The notes: generated by a model from the sequence alone, not told the origin. A stretch of DNA of 64,000 nucleotides from Teratosphaeria epicoccoides (GCA_021401465.1 JADDMT010000061.1:1-64000); one strand, 5' to 3'; counted from the stretch's first letter, positions 23,173-35,390 are shown. Program-made: numbers and translations.

Positions 23173-23694
23173 CTATTTGTCAGGAGGTATTTCCAAGATG
23201 CCATTAAAGTCTAAAGGAGGTTCAGGAACCTTAACCCTAACATCATTAAGCAACTCTTCGACTAGAGGATCCTTAAGCTCCACAATATCTAGCGCCTCCC
23301 TAACAGCGTCATCTATGCGACACTTAGCTAAACGTAGCTGCTTATAAAGACGAATTTTCTTCATGTAACAATCTTGTAACTTTTGCATGATATTAACCTC
23401 GCCCTCTTCTAATGATTTAATATCTTGACGAAGCTTCTCGCGAAGATCCCGAAACTTTTTCCATTAAAGAGCAGAGAGAGTAACATCATACTGTTTACAA
23501 TTCTTTCGAACACATTCTAAGCATTTTGACGTTTAAGGACTAACAACGCATTAAGGCTAAGGTTAGCTAGGAGAAGCCTTAGCGTTACGACAATCCTTGC
23601 AAGGAGCCATTTCTATGCCAGTTTTTGCGATGTTAGCGGCAAGAGCTTTTCGACTAAGGTAGGAAGGTTTCTTGTAAGAAGAAGAAGAAGACAT
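23173..23694 (-). pseudogene. Antisense Cys-cluster/coiled-coil ORF of Gyp-C
   Basis: A 173-codon frame on the minus strand from the ATG at 23694 to a stop at 23173, with only five internal stops (all TAG/TAA). The N-terminus is Ser/Lys-rich. A six-Cys cluster CX2CX13CX8CX2CX4C follows at 23601-23497 (CKDC ... CVVS ... KCLEC ... NC). The rest is a helical, charged segment with heptad-like Leu/Ile, whose last 71 codons (23388-23173) are stop-free, and a Pro-rich tail. It lies between pol and the PPT and is tail to tail with pol (33-bp gap). The Cys spacing resembles a fungal Zn2Cys6 cluster followed by a dimerisation coil, so DNA or RNA binding is a reasonable guess, not shown. Confidence 0.7.
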
Positions 23695-23769
23695 TATTAA
23701 GCAGTGAAAACAGATAGAATAGTAACGACACTTGTAAGCTTAGGACGAGCTAAGCGAAAAGGAGGATAG

Positions 23770-24167
23770 TGTTACAGAATAGTGTTATAGAACACAGCCG
23801 TAACAGAGGAGTTATGCGATGCCCTCTAAGTCATATGATGCGACTCTGTTTTAGAAGCTTCCATAGGAGCCAAGACAGAGAGCATAGCTTAGTAATAGAG
23901 ACTGTCTCTGTTAGAGCATAGTTTCTAACAGAGCATAACAGAGACATGCTCTGTTACATACTAATGTCTCCTATTTATTTAGGAACGCTAAGATGCCCTT
24001 ATAGCTCGAATGCGTTTAACTTATGTTATCATCTTACTAATTAGAATTCAACCTTTGTTCCCTTTAGATTACATCGTTCCTGTTTACTATTACCTCTCTA
24101 AAGAATAATTGCCCTACATGACTTGACTATTCCTCTCGAGGCTTAGTTAATAGCGAGTTCGGTAACA
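23770..24167 (+). repeat. Gyp-C 3' LTR
   Basis: 398 bp, TGTTAC..GTAACA, preceded by the PPT AAAAGGAGGATAG. Confidence 0.88.
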
Positions 24168-26325
24168 CTAAGTTCACAGGACAACAATCTCAAGTAGAGA
24201 TGTTTATCCTCTAATGCTAGTTAGCATTTAACGTAGATACAGAATAGTTTACAACACATTATAAGCGAATGATGTATATCGTCTCTTACCTAAAAGGACC
24301 GGCGTTTGAGTTCATCTAGCCTTATCTATTAGATTATCTAGACTACGTCAGGAGTGTTAAAGGCAGGAAGACGACGACTAGGGAGATCCTTAACTTAGAC
24401 AAGTCTTTGTTTAAGGCATTACGTAAAGCCTTCAGGCTTAGCAACGAACAACAAGAGGCTAAAAGAGCTCTCCTAGGAATCTAGCAGAAGGGTTCTGCTA
24501 TTAAGTACTAGGCAGACTTTTAGACCCTCTCTGCTCAAGTCAACTAGAATGATAACGCTTTAGCCGCCTAGTTTAATCAGGGACTAAAAGAGACGGTTAA
24601 AGACGAAATTACATGAGGAGATTAACTAACGACGTTTAAAGAAATGAGTGATCTCGCGATTAGAATTCACAATCGCATTTAGGAACAACAGCAAGAACGA
24701 CAACACGGAAATCGTAGGCTAGCACAGGCTAACTACAAGGTCTAACGACTAGTACTAAAGTAGCAAAGTAATTACTTGAGTCTCTAACTAATGCAGTTAG
24801 ATGCGACTAAGGGACGTCTAAATAACGGGCCCTAAGGAAAGCTACAGAAAGGCTCTTCTGCCTAGAACGGTCCGAAGAAGCCATTCGACAAGTCTAACCT
24901 TAAGTGCTATAACTATAGAAGGAAGGAACACTTTGCTCGCAAATGTTCTGTCAAGAAACAGCGTCATGAACTGCAACGGACAGAACAGGTTTACGCGGCA
25001 ACTTCGGCACCTAAGCAGATAGCTGCTACTACTCAAGTACTAGACTATGCCTTACTTACTTAGACTATGTGCTATGACGACGATTGTCAGATTCACATAA
25101 GTGACAAATATAGTTCCGGATAGTACTCTAGCCGTAGTAAGGCATAGTCTATCTGTGCGCTAAGAGGTACATCTTCTAATGCAATAGTCCTAAGATAATA
25201 GGAGCTAGTAGAAGAAGAAAGTTCCGATAACAACTACGAGCTCGTCGAAGCCGTCATTCCTGATTCCGAGGAAGACGAGAGCATAGAGCGATAGGCTATG
25301 CCGCATGACATTAGACTTGATATTATCCAAATCATACAGAACTAGTAGGCCTAGGCTTGCCCATAGATTAATAGAGTATAACACGTCAATTAGCTTTAAT
25401 ATAACGAACTAGCTGATAGCATGTAACGACACCTAAGGCGGCTACTAGTTGTAGCTTACCCTTACTCGCATTAGGAGATTGTTTAAGAGATTATACCGTT
25501 CGGAGTAGAGTTTACGCCCTAAGGAGGCTACTTTACCTACGAAGGTATTAATGTTCTACGAACATTATAACTCTAGATTAATAGTTTGTTAATAGAGTAC
25601 GCGAGAAACGCTCGGGAACAACGAGGCCGAGAGCAAGTACTACCTCTTAGCCTGATTAGTAGTAATACTCAAAGAAGAATAAGCTAAGACTACATTATCC
25701 CTAAATTAGGCCGCGAAGACAGCTATTTAGGAAACGACTAGGTCCGCTAGAATTAGACCTACGGACAGACTAAACAGGGCTCTAACAATGTGCCGCGATT
25801 AGTGTCAGATACGGAGACAACCTTAGAGTATAGGTACACATAAACGAGACACTAGCCTAGCCCTTAATAGATTCAGGATGCACTAGAATCTTCATGACAC
25901 CTAAGCTCGCCAGGATAGCTAGGATATAGCTACAGGCAAAAACAAATGATTTCTCGCTACAAGCGATTAACAGAAAGCCGGTTATGTACAACTAAGGAAT
26001 AGTTGACAAGGAGACTAAGACAGTACCTCTACGGATAGGGCGCTACTAAGAGATGATCTAGTTTGACATCACAGAGTCGCCTGGCTCAGATGTAGTGCTA
26101 GGGTTACTATAGCTAAGGAGCGCTAACCCCTACCTTGACTAGAAAAACGAGAGGATCTAGTTCCTAGAACTCTTAAAATTAATACCTCTACCTATAGTAC
26201 ATAACGTACTAGGCAAGATCAAAATTTGTGCTATGACTTTAAAAGAGATAGTCGCTACTATCTAGGATCTAAAATAGGAAGTACACGTCCTATAGGTCAA
26301 AGTAACACAGGCTGAAGTCAAGATC
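24168..26325 (+). pseudogene. gag: Gyp-A gag and protease (A3, part 2)
   Basis: Resumes A3 after Gyp-C. The capsid-like part is followed by a CCHC knuckle at about 24904-24945, in which the second Cys is Tyr. An acidic linker follows (about 25200-25280). The retropepsin has LIDSG at about 25868 and an LGL.L flap-side motif near 26100. TAG/TAA/TGA stops are frequent and frameshifts are likely near 25900. It breaks at AGATC (26321-26325), the target duplication of A4, and continues at 42022. Confidence 0.85.
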
Positions 26326-26861
26326 TGTTATGAGTGTCATAAGTGTCAGGAGTCCTATAAGTTACAGGCTTATAAGTGTCCTAAGTGCTATGAGTCATAG
26401 CATAGTTATAGGAGAACTATGAGTCATAGGGTCATGAGTGTCCTAAGTGCTATAAGTTATAGCATAGTTATAGGAGAACTATAAGTTATAGGAGAAAGGA
26501 TCTGTCACGTGAGGACAGACCCCTAGATCTGTGGGGTAAGTCTACAGATCTATAGGCCTACATAGGAGAAAGGATCTGTCACATGAGGACAGACCCTAGG
26601 ATCTATAGGGTTAGTCTATAGATCTACAGACATAGGTCTAATAGGTCTGTTAACAGATCTAACAGAGCTACCCTAACTCTCTAGTATATAGGGATAGCTT
26701 TAGGACAGGTAGTTAGGAGCTTCGTGCTTAATCTTAATCTTAATTCCCTTGCCTAAGGGGAGAGTTAGTTACAAGGTTAATTGTCTTTGTCGATATTCTT
26801 CATAGCTCTACAAGTCTAACACCTGATCCCCTTCCTGCTATTAGCACCTACCCTTCTAACA
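26326..26861 (+). repeat. Gyp-A 5' LTR of A4 with 62-bp internal duplication
   Basis: 536 bp against 474 bp in its 3' partner. The 62-bp difference is a tandem duplication beginning GTGTCCTAAGTGCTAT at 26376 and 26438. Confidence 0.9.
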
Positions 26862-28902
26862 ATTTTGAGCACCGCTTCAAAGGAAGTATCAGGGGACTCG
26901 ATAAGTGCTTGACATACGCCTATGTCAAGTAGTTCTTTAGCTGTTAGTTTAACTTCTAGCAACAGTTAACTAACACTACGAGAACAAGTTGCCGCTATAT
27001 CTTAAATTACTAAGTAGCTTGAATCCATTTACCTTAGCGAGATAGCTCTAGCATCTGTCGCAGGTTTAACTACTAGGAATAGACACGGTAATAACGGCTT
27101 CAAGATAGGAAGCCCTACGGAGTTTACAGGACAACGATCTTAAGTCGAGATGTTTATCCTGTAATGCTAGTTAACATTTAACGTAGATACAGAACAGTTT
27201 ACGACATATTATAAGCGAATGATATACATCGTCTCTTACCTAAAGGGACTAGCGTTCGAGTTCATCTAGCCTCATCTGACAGATTATCTGGATCTCGTCA
27301 GCAACGTCAAAGCTAGGAAGACGACGACTAGGGAGATTTTCAACTTAGACAAGTCTTTGTTTAAGGCGTTACGCGAAGCTTTTAGGCTTAGTAATAAGTA
27401 ACAAGAGGCCAAGAGAGCTCTCCTAGGAATTTAGCAGAAGGGTTCTGCCATTAAGTACCGCGCGGACTTTTAGACTCTCTCTGCTTAAGTCGACTAGAAT
27501 GATAATGCTTTAGCCGCTTAGTTCTACTAGGGACTAAAGGAGACAGTTAAAGACGAAATTGCCTGAGGAGATCGGCTAACGACATTCAAGGAAATAAGCA
27601 ATCTCGCAATTAGAATCGATAATCGCATCTAGGAATAACAGCAGGAATGACAACATGGAAATCGCAAGCTAGCACAGGCTAACTATAAGGTCTAACGATT
27701 AGCACCGAAATGGCGAAGCGATTACTACGGTCTCTAACCTATAGAGTTAGATGCGACTAAGGGGCGCCCGAGGAATAGACCCTAAGGAAAGCCACGGAAG
27801 GGCTCTCCTACCCTAAATGGTCCGAAGAAGCCATTCGACAAGAGGAACCTTGAGTGCCATAACTGTGGAAAGAAAGAACACTTTGCCCGCGAATGTTTTG
27901 CTAAGAAGCAACGACAGGAACTACCTAGGATAGAACAGGCTCGCGTGACAACAACGGCACCTAAGTAAAAGGCCGCTACTACTCGAGAACCGGACTATGC
28001 TGCACTTACTTAGACTACGTGCTACGACGACGATTGTCGAATTAACATGAGTAATAAAGATGGTTCCGGATAGTACGCTAGCCAAAACAAGGCATAGTCT
28101 ATCTGTGCGCTAAGGGGTACACCTTCTAGTGTAATAGTCCTAAGGTAACAGGAACTAGAAGAAGAAGAAGAAGGTTCAGACAACAACTATGAGCTTGTCG
28201 AAGCCGTCATTCCTGATTCCGAGGAAGACGAGAGCATAGAGCGATAGGCTATGCCGCATGACATTAGACTTGATATTATCCGAATCATACAGAACTAGTA
28301 GGCCTAGGCTTGCCCATAGATTAATAGAGTATAACACGTCGACTAGCTTTAGTATGACGAACTAGCCGACTGTATGCGACGATACCTAAGGAGACTACTA
28401 GTCGTAGCTTAACCTCACGCGCATCAGAAAGTTGTCCAAGAAATTGTACCGTTTAGGGTAGAGTTTACGCCCTAAGGAGGCTACCTAACCTACGAAGGTA
28501 TTCAGATTCTACGAGCGCTACAACTCCGAGTCTACTACTTGAAAATAGAGTACGCAAGAAAAGCGCAGGAATAGCGAGGCTAAGAGCGAGAAAGACCTCT
28601 TAGGCTAGAAAGTAGTAACGCTCGAAAAAGAGTAAGCCAAGACTACACGATCCCTAAACTAGTCCGAGAAGACAGTTATTCGGGAAACGACAAGGTCCGC
28701 TAGAATTAGACCTACAGACAGACTAGACAGGGCTATAACGATGTGCCGCGATTAGTGCCAGATACGCGAACAACCTTAGAGTATAGGTGCACATTAACGA
28801 GACACTAGCCCGGGCCTTAATAGATTCAGGATGCAGTAGAATCTTCATGACGCCTAAGTTCGCCAGGATAGCTAGGATAAAGCTACAGGCGAAGACAAAT
28901 GC
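26862..28902 (+). pseudogene. gag: Gyp-A leader, gag and protease start (A4)
   Basis: Leader hairpin at 26908-26929, then a gag frame with scattered stops. The CCHC knuckle at 27855-27896 is fully intact (ECHNC, EH, REC). A highly acidic spacer (about 28145-28235) and a second helical, Arg-rich domain follow. The protease begins with LIDSG near 28816. It stops at AATGC (28898-28902), the target site of Gyp-B, and continues at 37061. Confidence 0.88.
27855..27896 (+). other. Intact CCHC zinc knuckle (A4 gag)
   Basis: Exact CX2CX4HX4C spacing with all ligands present. Confidence 0.92.
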
Positions 28903-29262
28903 TAATATAGATGTATATGCTATATGATATGAAAATATCTCGTAGTGTGACAGAGTAATCCGACCTTTTAGTAGGTACAAGACAGCGCTGCTTTCTGCTT
29001 ATCGTAGAGGTAGCGTTAAGGGTGCTTATAACCCCTGACGCTCCTTAATTAGGGAAAGTATGTCTGAGCCTAACCCCGTAGGGGTACTATAGGGTTAGCG
29101 ACGTAGGGGCGTCCTACGTCGACTACTAATCCTACTTAGACGACATACAAGCTAACGTATATACGAAGGACCCCCTTGCTATGTGTAGCAGGGTCACTAC
29201 ATGCTAAGGGCAGGCATTAGAACCTATGCGGCTCTAATAGCCCCCTAGTATTAACTATATCA
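28903..29262 (-). repeat. Gyp-B 3' LTR (element sense)
   Basis: 360 bp. The adjacent internal sequence, read on the minus strand, is a PPT (AGGAGGAGGGGTAG), which fixes this as the 3' LTR. Confidence 0.88.
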
Positions 29263-29985
29263 CTACCCCTCCTCCTATGAGGATGTCCCTAGCCTTACCG
29301 AGTAATGCACGCGGAACGTATAGGGTACGAGATGTAGCACGCTTACACTACGCAAGAGTAAATAGGTAGATAGCCTACGTAACATATGTTATACGTATAC
29401 CTTAACACCTTCGTAGCGAGTACAGGGCAGAGGCTGCTAACTTAGGCGGGTTTTAATCTGTTACATGTTAGGCGGCTTCGTAACACCTTCGCTTTACATG
29501 CGGATCGAGATATCAGGAAACTATAAGTATGTACTTTAGTTAATCCTTGAAATTATAGGGCGAGCATGCGCGCTAGCCTCGCTAAGTAGCTTAGCTGTCC
29601 CTATTTAGTCGTGACCATGAAGAACATGTTACAGAACCTTAGGGTAGTAGGAAAGTACGCGAACGCTCTATGCGCGCCGCTCGAAACAGCAGGAGCGCGC
29701 TCCTAGCGCGGGTCTCGCCACATTTTCATGCTAGTAGGCTAGTACGAGTACGGTTAGCGTACATGCGTAATAGCCGCGTTATCTATTATTCCATCATTCG
29801 GTCCTCTTGTAAGTTAACTAAAGGCAGGTACTCTGCGCATGTAGTTCGAGTTACTAGCTTAACGGTTGTAGTAGGCAACAGGGGGGCTGTTAGAGGGTAT
29901 AAAAACCTCGTTGCTTTCCTAAACTTCCTGTTCTAAGACACTAACATCGACCTCTGCTCCTATTTCGCTTAGCTTGCGCCTTGCT
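29263..29985. other. Gyp-B region between 3' LTR and antisense gene
   Basis: Contains the minus-strand PPT at 29263-29277 and, for the plus-strand gene, a promoter-like segment. An 88-codon plus-strand open frame at 29670-29936 is Arg/Ser-rich, contains the TATA box and ends before the gene's ATG; I regard it as chance or leader sequence, not as a gene. Confidence 0.5.
29898..29905 (+). promoter_or_regulatory. TATA box for the Gyp-B antisense gene
   Basis: TATAAAAA, 88 bp upstream of the ATG at 29986, followed by a pyrimidine-rich stretch (GCTTTCCTAAACTTCC) typical of fungal start regions. Promoter function is inferred from motif and spacing only. Confidence 0.5.
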
Positions 29986-31481
29986 ATGTCTGCGGGTCTA
30001 GACTAGAGCTTCTTCTTCTTTAATCAATCAGTTAAGATCAATTAACCTATCTTAGCTATAATAGCTTATATGCTACAGACTAAGTTCGACGCTACTCGCT
30101 CTGCCTGCGATTGTCGCTTGTGTCGGCAATGCCTTAATAACCTTAGTAGCTAAGCTGCACACATCTCTCCTCTGCGTGTTAGTAAGGCGTCCCCTACCCG
30201 CGAGGTATGCGTGACTTGTACTAACTGAAGCGTAGCTAAGATCTACGTCAGCGGATTTAATAAGGGTAGTGTCTACTACAATTATGTCAACTGTAATAGC
30301 AAGCATCAAAATGCCAAGACCTCCCTAAACAGTTGTATGGCGAGTATAACTAGCTCTGCTATAACATCGATGACTTCTAGAGTACGCGCGACAAGAGGAT
30401 TACTAAAGGCACTCTAACTATGAACAGGCTATAGGCTAAGTACCGCGAGGCACTCGCCTACCTGCTTGGCGCCCTCTCGTGCTTTACCGCGACTACTAAC
30501 TGTTCTTATAGCAGTGTTTGCTTCGACTCTCTACTAACAGGCGAAAACGTTTGTCTAGGTCTAATCGTAGACTTAGTCTAGAAGATCTTGAAGGTACTAA
30601 CCGTTAGGGTTAAGACCTTCACTATAGTACGTATATAGTATAGGTACCCTCTAAGTATAAATGCTGACTTTCTCCGCTAGGCTAACGTTAGCGTTAAGAA
30701 ATATCCGACTAGCTGTTAGCGTTATTAACTCGGGGCCCTTGCCTCTATTAACGATAACTTTAAGACGCAGATAATCCGCAAGAAGGTTATCAAGCAATTC
30801 ACCGTTCCTGCCGCTAAGGCCACGCCCTAGCGCTATACTAAGAGACAGCCTGCCTCTAAGCTAGTCCTAAGGACTAAGCCGTAAGTTACTTACTCGAATC
30901 CTGTCGCGTGCGTGAAGCTAACACATTGTAGCGCCGCTACCTATGCCGCCTTGACGCTACTATCTAAGATGGAGAAGAAGGCTAGGGCTAAAATTAAGGT
31001 TAGTAACGAGGAAGCCGAACCTTCCCTGCTTGCGATCCGCACTATGTCTGTCAAGACGCTAAGGTACAAGCCTCTAGGCCAGATCTTTGAGGATAAGGAG
31101 GATGACGACATCTAGGATACCTTCGGTCCTAACGTGATCCCTTTGCGCTATAGTGTCACCGCACTAGTTACGCTAAAGGGGGACACTAAGTCTAATGATG
31201 TAGTCAAAACTCATGTCAAGAAGTGCAAGATAATCTCGAGGGCCGAGCGCGACAGCTATAAGCGCGCCTAAGTCTCTTTGCCTTCTAATGCTAAGGATAA
31301 GGTAGTTATCGCGACTAGGCGTAGTAAGGATGTCGCTAGCTCTCTAGCTACTATAGGCTCTAAAGACGAGCTCCCTCGCAACCTACTAAAGAAGAAGATA
31401 CTAGCCTCTCTTCGTGGCGTTGCTACTCCTGTTACTCATAGTCGCTTCAGGGTGTTTAGTAGACCCTGTGCGGGTAGGTAG
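29986..31481 (+). pseudogene. Antisense accessory gene of Gyp-B, Cys-rich
   Basis: Plus-strand frame inside a minus-strand element. From ATG 29986 it runs in one frame to about 30300, then shifts to the frame of 30912-31481 and stays open to the stop at 31481, broken almost only by TAG/TAA at likely Gln/Trp sites. The N-terminal third is Cys-rich: CDCRLCRQC near 30106-30132, CVTC near 30208, and YYNYVNC near 30280, where TAT codons may be lost Cys, followed by KCQDLP. The middle is helical and the C-terminal half Lys/Arg-rich and basic. It is roughly 495 codons long. It ends 285 bp from the convergent end of pol. A zinc-binding nucleic-acid protein is plausible; the family is not recognised. 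The frame change could be a slip or an unrecognised intron. Confidence 0.65.
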
Positions 31482-31765
31482 TCCCTAGCGGACTATAACA
31501 AGAGAGACTCTTCTACTTTGGGTTTAGTTAGGAAGCCCCTAACTAGTAGTCGCTAAGCATTAGCTACGAAGCTAATCCGAGTATGTCTCTTGTTCTCCTT
31601 AGGTTTATTCTAGGTATACCTTTAGGCATCAATAATATATAAGTAGGGCGTTTGCTTCTCGTTATTACTCCGCGCGTCATGCGCTACATACATGTGTTAA
31701 GAATTCTGCTCTAAACCCCTTATCTTCCTACAAATCGACCTTCTTAAGCCCTGCTTACGCCTTCT
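31482..31765. other. Spacer between convergent Gyp-B genes
   Basis: Tail-to-tail intergenic segment of 284 bp. No gene seen. It should contain both polyadenylation regions, but no clear signal can be claimed. Confidence 0.5.
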
Positions 31766-34700
31766 CTACTCTTCGAATTCACGAATAGCTTCTAGAGCGT
31801 TCTTGTAGTCTTTAGCCGGAACCTATTATATGTACTTAGGTAGGTATCCTTTCTACTTTACTAGATAGTATGTTATGCTTTTACGCCGCATACTGTCCTT
31901 AATACTCTTGACTTCCTACTCTTCGTTCTCTTCTGCTACTAGCATCAGGTCCGTAGGCTCTTCGCCCTTGCGCTATACCTATAGTTTAAGTAGAGATACG
32001 TAGAAGACATCGTGTACATAATACGACGATAGCAACGATAGCCAGTATGCCTGCGAGCCTATCGCGTCGCGTATCTAGAAGGGTCTGACGAACCTTAGTG
32101 TCATCTTCTTGCTTAGAAGTTTCAGCTTAAGATTCTTCGTTAATAGTAACACCTTTGTACTAACTACGTACTACATTAGTTTAGCATAGGCGTTATTATG
32201 TTTAATCTAGGATTCTGAGGCCTTTTTCTAGTGTTCCCTTAGCACCGAATGTACCTCGCGCATACGCCGCGCTAATTCCGTAGCGGCTGGCACCCTCTCC
32301 TTAGAAGACTCGTCCTAAGGCAGTTCTAGGTGTATTTCCGGATTAAAGCCATAAAGAATCTAAAATGGCGACATGCGCATAGTAGCATGCATGCTGTTAT
32401 TAACTGCGAATTCCGCCATAGGAATTACGTCAGCCTAGGCATCCTAGCACTAAAGGTACTACTTAAGAGTCTAGTTTATATGTTTAGTCTAACTATTAGT
32501 CTGTAGATAGAATGCTGTACTTAGGCGGTACTTAACACATGCCTTAAACACAAATTCTTGCTAGTATTTATTAGTAAAGAAAGAACCTCGATCTAATAGG
32601 ATACTTCGGGGGATACTAAAGCGCTATATAACTTCGTCGCGAAGTAGTTATGCAAGCTTGCTACTTGTGCACTTTTTCGTATAAAGGATAAAGACATTTA
32701 TCTTCGAGTATTAGTCGACTACTACAAGGACAGCATTAACTACATCGCCTTTCTACTTTGCTAGTAGCAAATTAGTGATAAAATCCATGGCTAAGTCTTG
32801 CCATAGTCTCTCTAGTAGTAGGAGCGCCTAAGTATCGCCATAGGGGTAATAGCGCCGAGATTTGCTAACCTAGCATGTCTAGCAGGATTTGACATAGTTA
32901 GAGACATCCTGTTCTAGCGTAGGCTACTAGTATTTACGTCCGAGAAGTGCGTTCGTCTTCTCTACGCCAAAATGGCCCGCGAGTTTATTGTCATGATGAA
33001 TACAGAGGAGCTACGAACAGAGTATGTAGTTAGCAGGTACGTAGAGCCTATTATCAAAGTACTACAAGTCGCCTAACTTAGTCTAGTACTTTAGACTGCC
33101 TGTAGTGTCCTAGAGGGCTATACTCTCATTAATTAACTCCGGTTCTCGCTCTTGCAACTACTAAATAAGTCTCGAGACTTCTTTAAAGGGTTCCTTAGAC
33201 ATCGCATGCTTACTACATGTAAGCTAGTTAACTACTACACAGATCGAGCTAGACATAGTCGCTACAACTGCTAGATAGGAGGGTTCGTTGCTAGCGGAGG
33301 CTATGAGGCCCTATTAGACCTGCAGTCAACCTACAAGAGGAGCTAATGACAGATTGCCGCCCTAAACTACAAGCTTTGTTTGTAGCGTAGGGAGAAGCTA
33401 TTAGTTACCCTGCTCCCTAGTGTCGTAGTCCGGTCGTTACAAAGGACCGTTAGCTAGATTCGTCTTTCTAGAACGATGCTAGATAACGAAGTTAAAGCTA
33501 GCGAGGAAAGTCGCCTATTCTGCTTGCTAACTACTTAGCTACTTTACGCCTATGAAGCCGCGAAGGTTGTTATAGTTAGTAAGCACCTTAATAGGGTACG
33601 CTACGCCTTCGAGGTAGTGTCAGTACTCCTTAAAGCCGTTAACAATAGCTAAAAGCTCCTAGTCGTAAGTCTCGTAGTTAAGCTTAGCGCCCTGCATCTT
33701 CTGTAACTAGAAGGCAATTAGGTACTATTGCGTACTACCTTCGTGCGACTAGAGCTACGATATAATTACGGCTATTGCGAATTTTGAAGCATTAGTCTCT
33801 GTTCGGATCTTCGTAGCAGGGTCAAAGTACTAAAGTATAGGCGTAGTTTAAAAAGCTGCTTTAAGTTTAGAGAAAGCCTTACTCTAAGCCTCCTCCTAAG
33901 GCACCCTCCCTAGCTTTTTTCCTTAAATTGCGCCCTTTGCGAGGGCCGTGAGGGGAGCCACGATCTTCGAGTAGGATTGTATGAATCTGCGATAGAAGTT
34001 AGTAAATTCTAGGAACACCTACACTTCTTAGAGAGTAGTTAGCCGCAGCTACTCCGCGATTACAGACACCCTTTAGTCATCTATGATGACTTCTTCCGTA
34101 GAGACGATGTATCCAAGAAACTTAATCCTATCTGTCAGGAATGAGCACTTCTTTAGGTTCGCATATAGAGCAAACTTGTAGAGCTATTTAAGCACTATCC
34201 TTAGATGCCGAATATGCTCCTCCTTTAAGTTAGAGTAGACTAGTATATCGTCTAAATATACTACGTAGTAGGTATTAACAAGGCCGGCTAGGGCCTAGTT
34301 AATATACGCTTAGAACGTTGCTAGTATGTTAGTCAAGCCGAATAGCATCACTATATACTTGAAGTGTCTGTACTACATTCGGAATGTAGTCTTCTACTTG
34401 TCGCCCTTTCGGATTAGTATCTAGTAGTAGGCGTCCTTTAAGTTAATAGACAAGAAGATAGCGGCGCAACTAAGGCGGTCAAGCGTCTTGCTAATAAGTA
34501 GTAGGGGGCAGCGGTTCTTCTAGGTTACTACGTTAAGGCCCCTATAGTTAACGTATAGGCGGAGCGTGTTATCCTTCTTCGGGACGAACATAACTAACGC
34601 TCTAGCCTCGCTGTCGCTTCGTCGGATCTACGCGTTCCTTTGCGCCTTGTAGAGGTAGTCTCGAAGTGTTTTAAGCTACGATTCTGACATAGGGTACAGA

Positions 34701-35390
34701 GGTCGATACGGAGGATTATAACCCTCCTTAAGGTTAATCGCATGTTCCGCGTCTAGGGCCTAGGCGTAGGCCGCAGCCTCTACGTCAAAAATATCGGCGT
34801 ATTCCTCTAACTTAGGCGGAAGGGTAACGTCTTCCTTGACATTCTATATGCGGACCGCATACATGCATTAGACCTTCTTCATGTCCTTGTAGAAGCTATG
34901 TGCGTCACGCATCCGCACTACAGGAACTTTGCCTATAGAGCTATAGAACTAGTTGTTAGTAGCTCTGTTAACAACAACTCCCTGCTTGTAGCGCCAAGGG
35001 CGGCCGAGTAGGAGCTCCTTATTAGGAACGTCTTTAGCTTAGCGTAGAAGACTTCGTTAGTCTCGCGCACTTCTCCCGAGAAGTCCGCAAGTTAGAGGCG
35101 CACGTTATACGCGCCTTAAGCCGCTACGCCTTTGCCCTAAAAGGACTTCATAGTAGGTAGCAGGGCTCCTATGTTTAGCTTTAAACTGAGCCGTACGATT
35201 ACCCTCTAGGGTATCACGTTAACCTCCGCAAGGTTATCTAACATATAGTCTACTAGCTTAAGCGAGCCATTAACTCGGACCGTACCGGATAGGCGCTAGG
35301 CAGGCCACAAGTCTACACTATTAGTAACAGACAGCTTAGATACCCGCGGTAGCTATTCGGTTGTCTTAGGCTTATCCTTCTTTCACCTCC
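31766..35390 (-). pseudogene. pol: Gyp-B pol: RT, RNase H, integrase, chromodomain
   Basis: Minus-strand, from the protease/RT side near 35390 down to the stop at 31766-31768. RT has an intact YLDD at 34258-34247. Integrase has MDFI near 32790 and LDRGSFF; the third acidic residue, expected in TLEQYL, reads Lys, a G-to-A change. The C-terminus is chromodomain-like, with YLVK.KGY, VPAKDY and IREFEE, at about 31900-31769. Stops are TAG/TAA at Gln/Trp sites. Together with gag this is an autonomous chromovirus reduced by point mutation only. Confidence 0.85.

Larger units (their letters stand above)
11733..24167 (+). mobile_element. Gyp-C chromovirus, interrupted by Cop-A and a solo LTR
   Basis: LTRs at 11733-12131 and 23770-24167 (399 and 398 bp, TGTTA..TAACA) bound a plus-strand Ty3/gypsy element. 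Removing Cop-A with one TSD (14795-19844) and the Gyp-A solo LTR with one TSD (20357-20845) leaves about 6.9 kb. Order: gag, protease, RT, RNase H, integrase, chromodomain, antisense ORF, PPT, LTR, which is the chromovirus order. It is inserted in A3 gag. The target duplication is imperfect (CAGAG left, CTAAG right), as expected after mutation. Confidence 0.85.

Noticed and set aside
28723..28980. Minus-strand membrane-like open frame, with similar plus-strand frames in A5 (46632-46847).
   Set aside because: It is antisense to the Gyp-A protease and only looks membrane-like because the complement is Leu/Ile rich. In A4 it also runs across the Gyp-B insertion point.
30361..30600. Continuing the Gyp-B antisense gene in its first frame past 30300.
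   Set aside because: Past that point the first frame turns into low-quality sequence, while the next frame gives a coherent protein through 31481, so a frame change or hidden intron near 30300 is the better reading.
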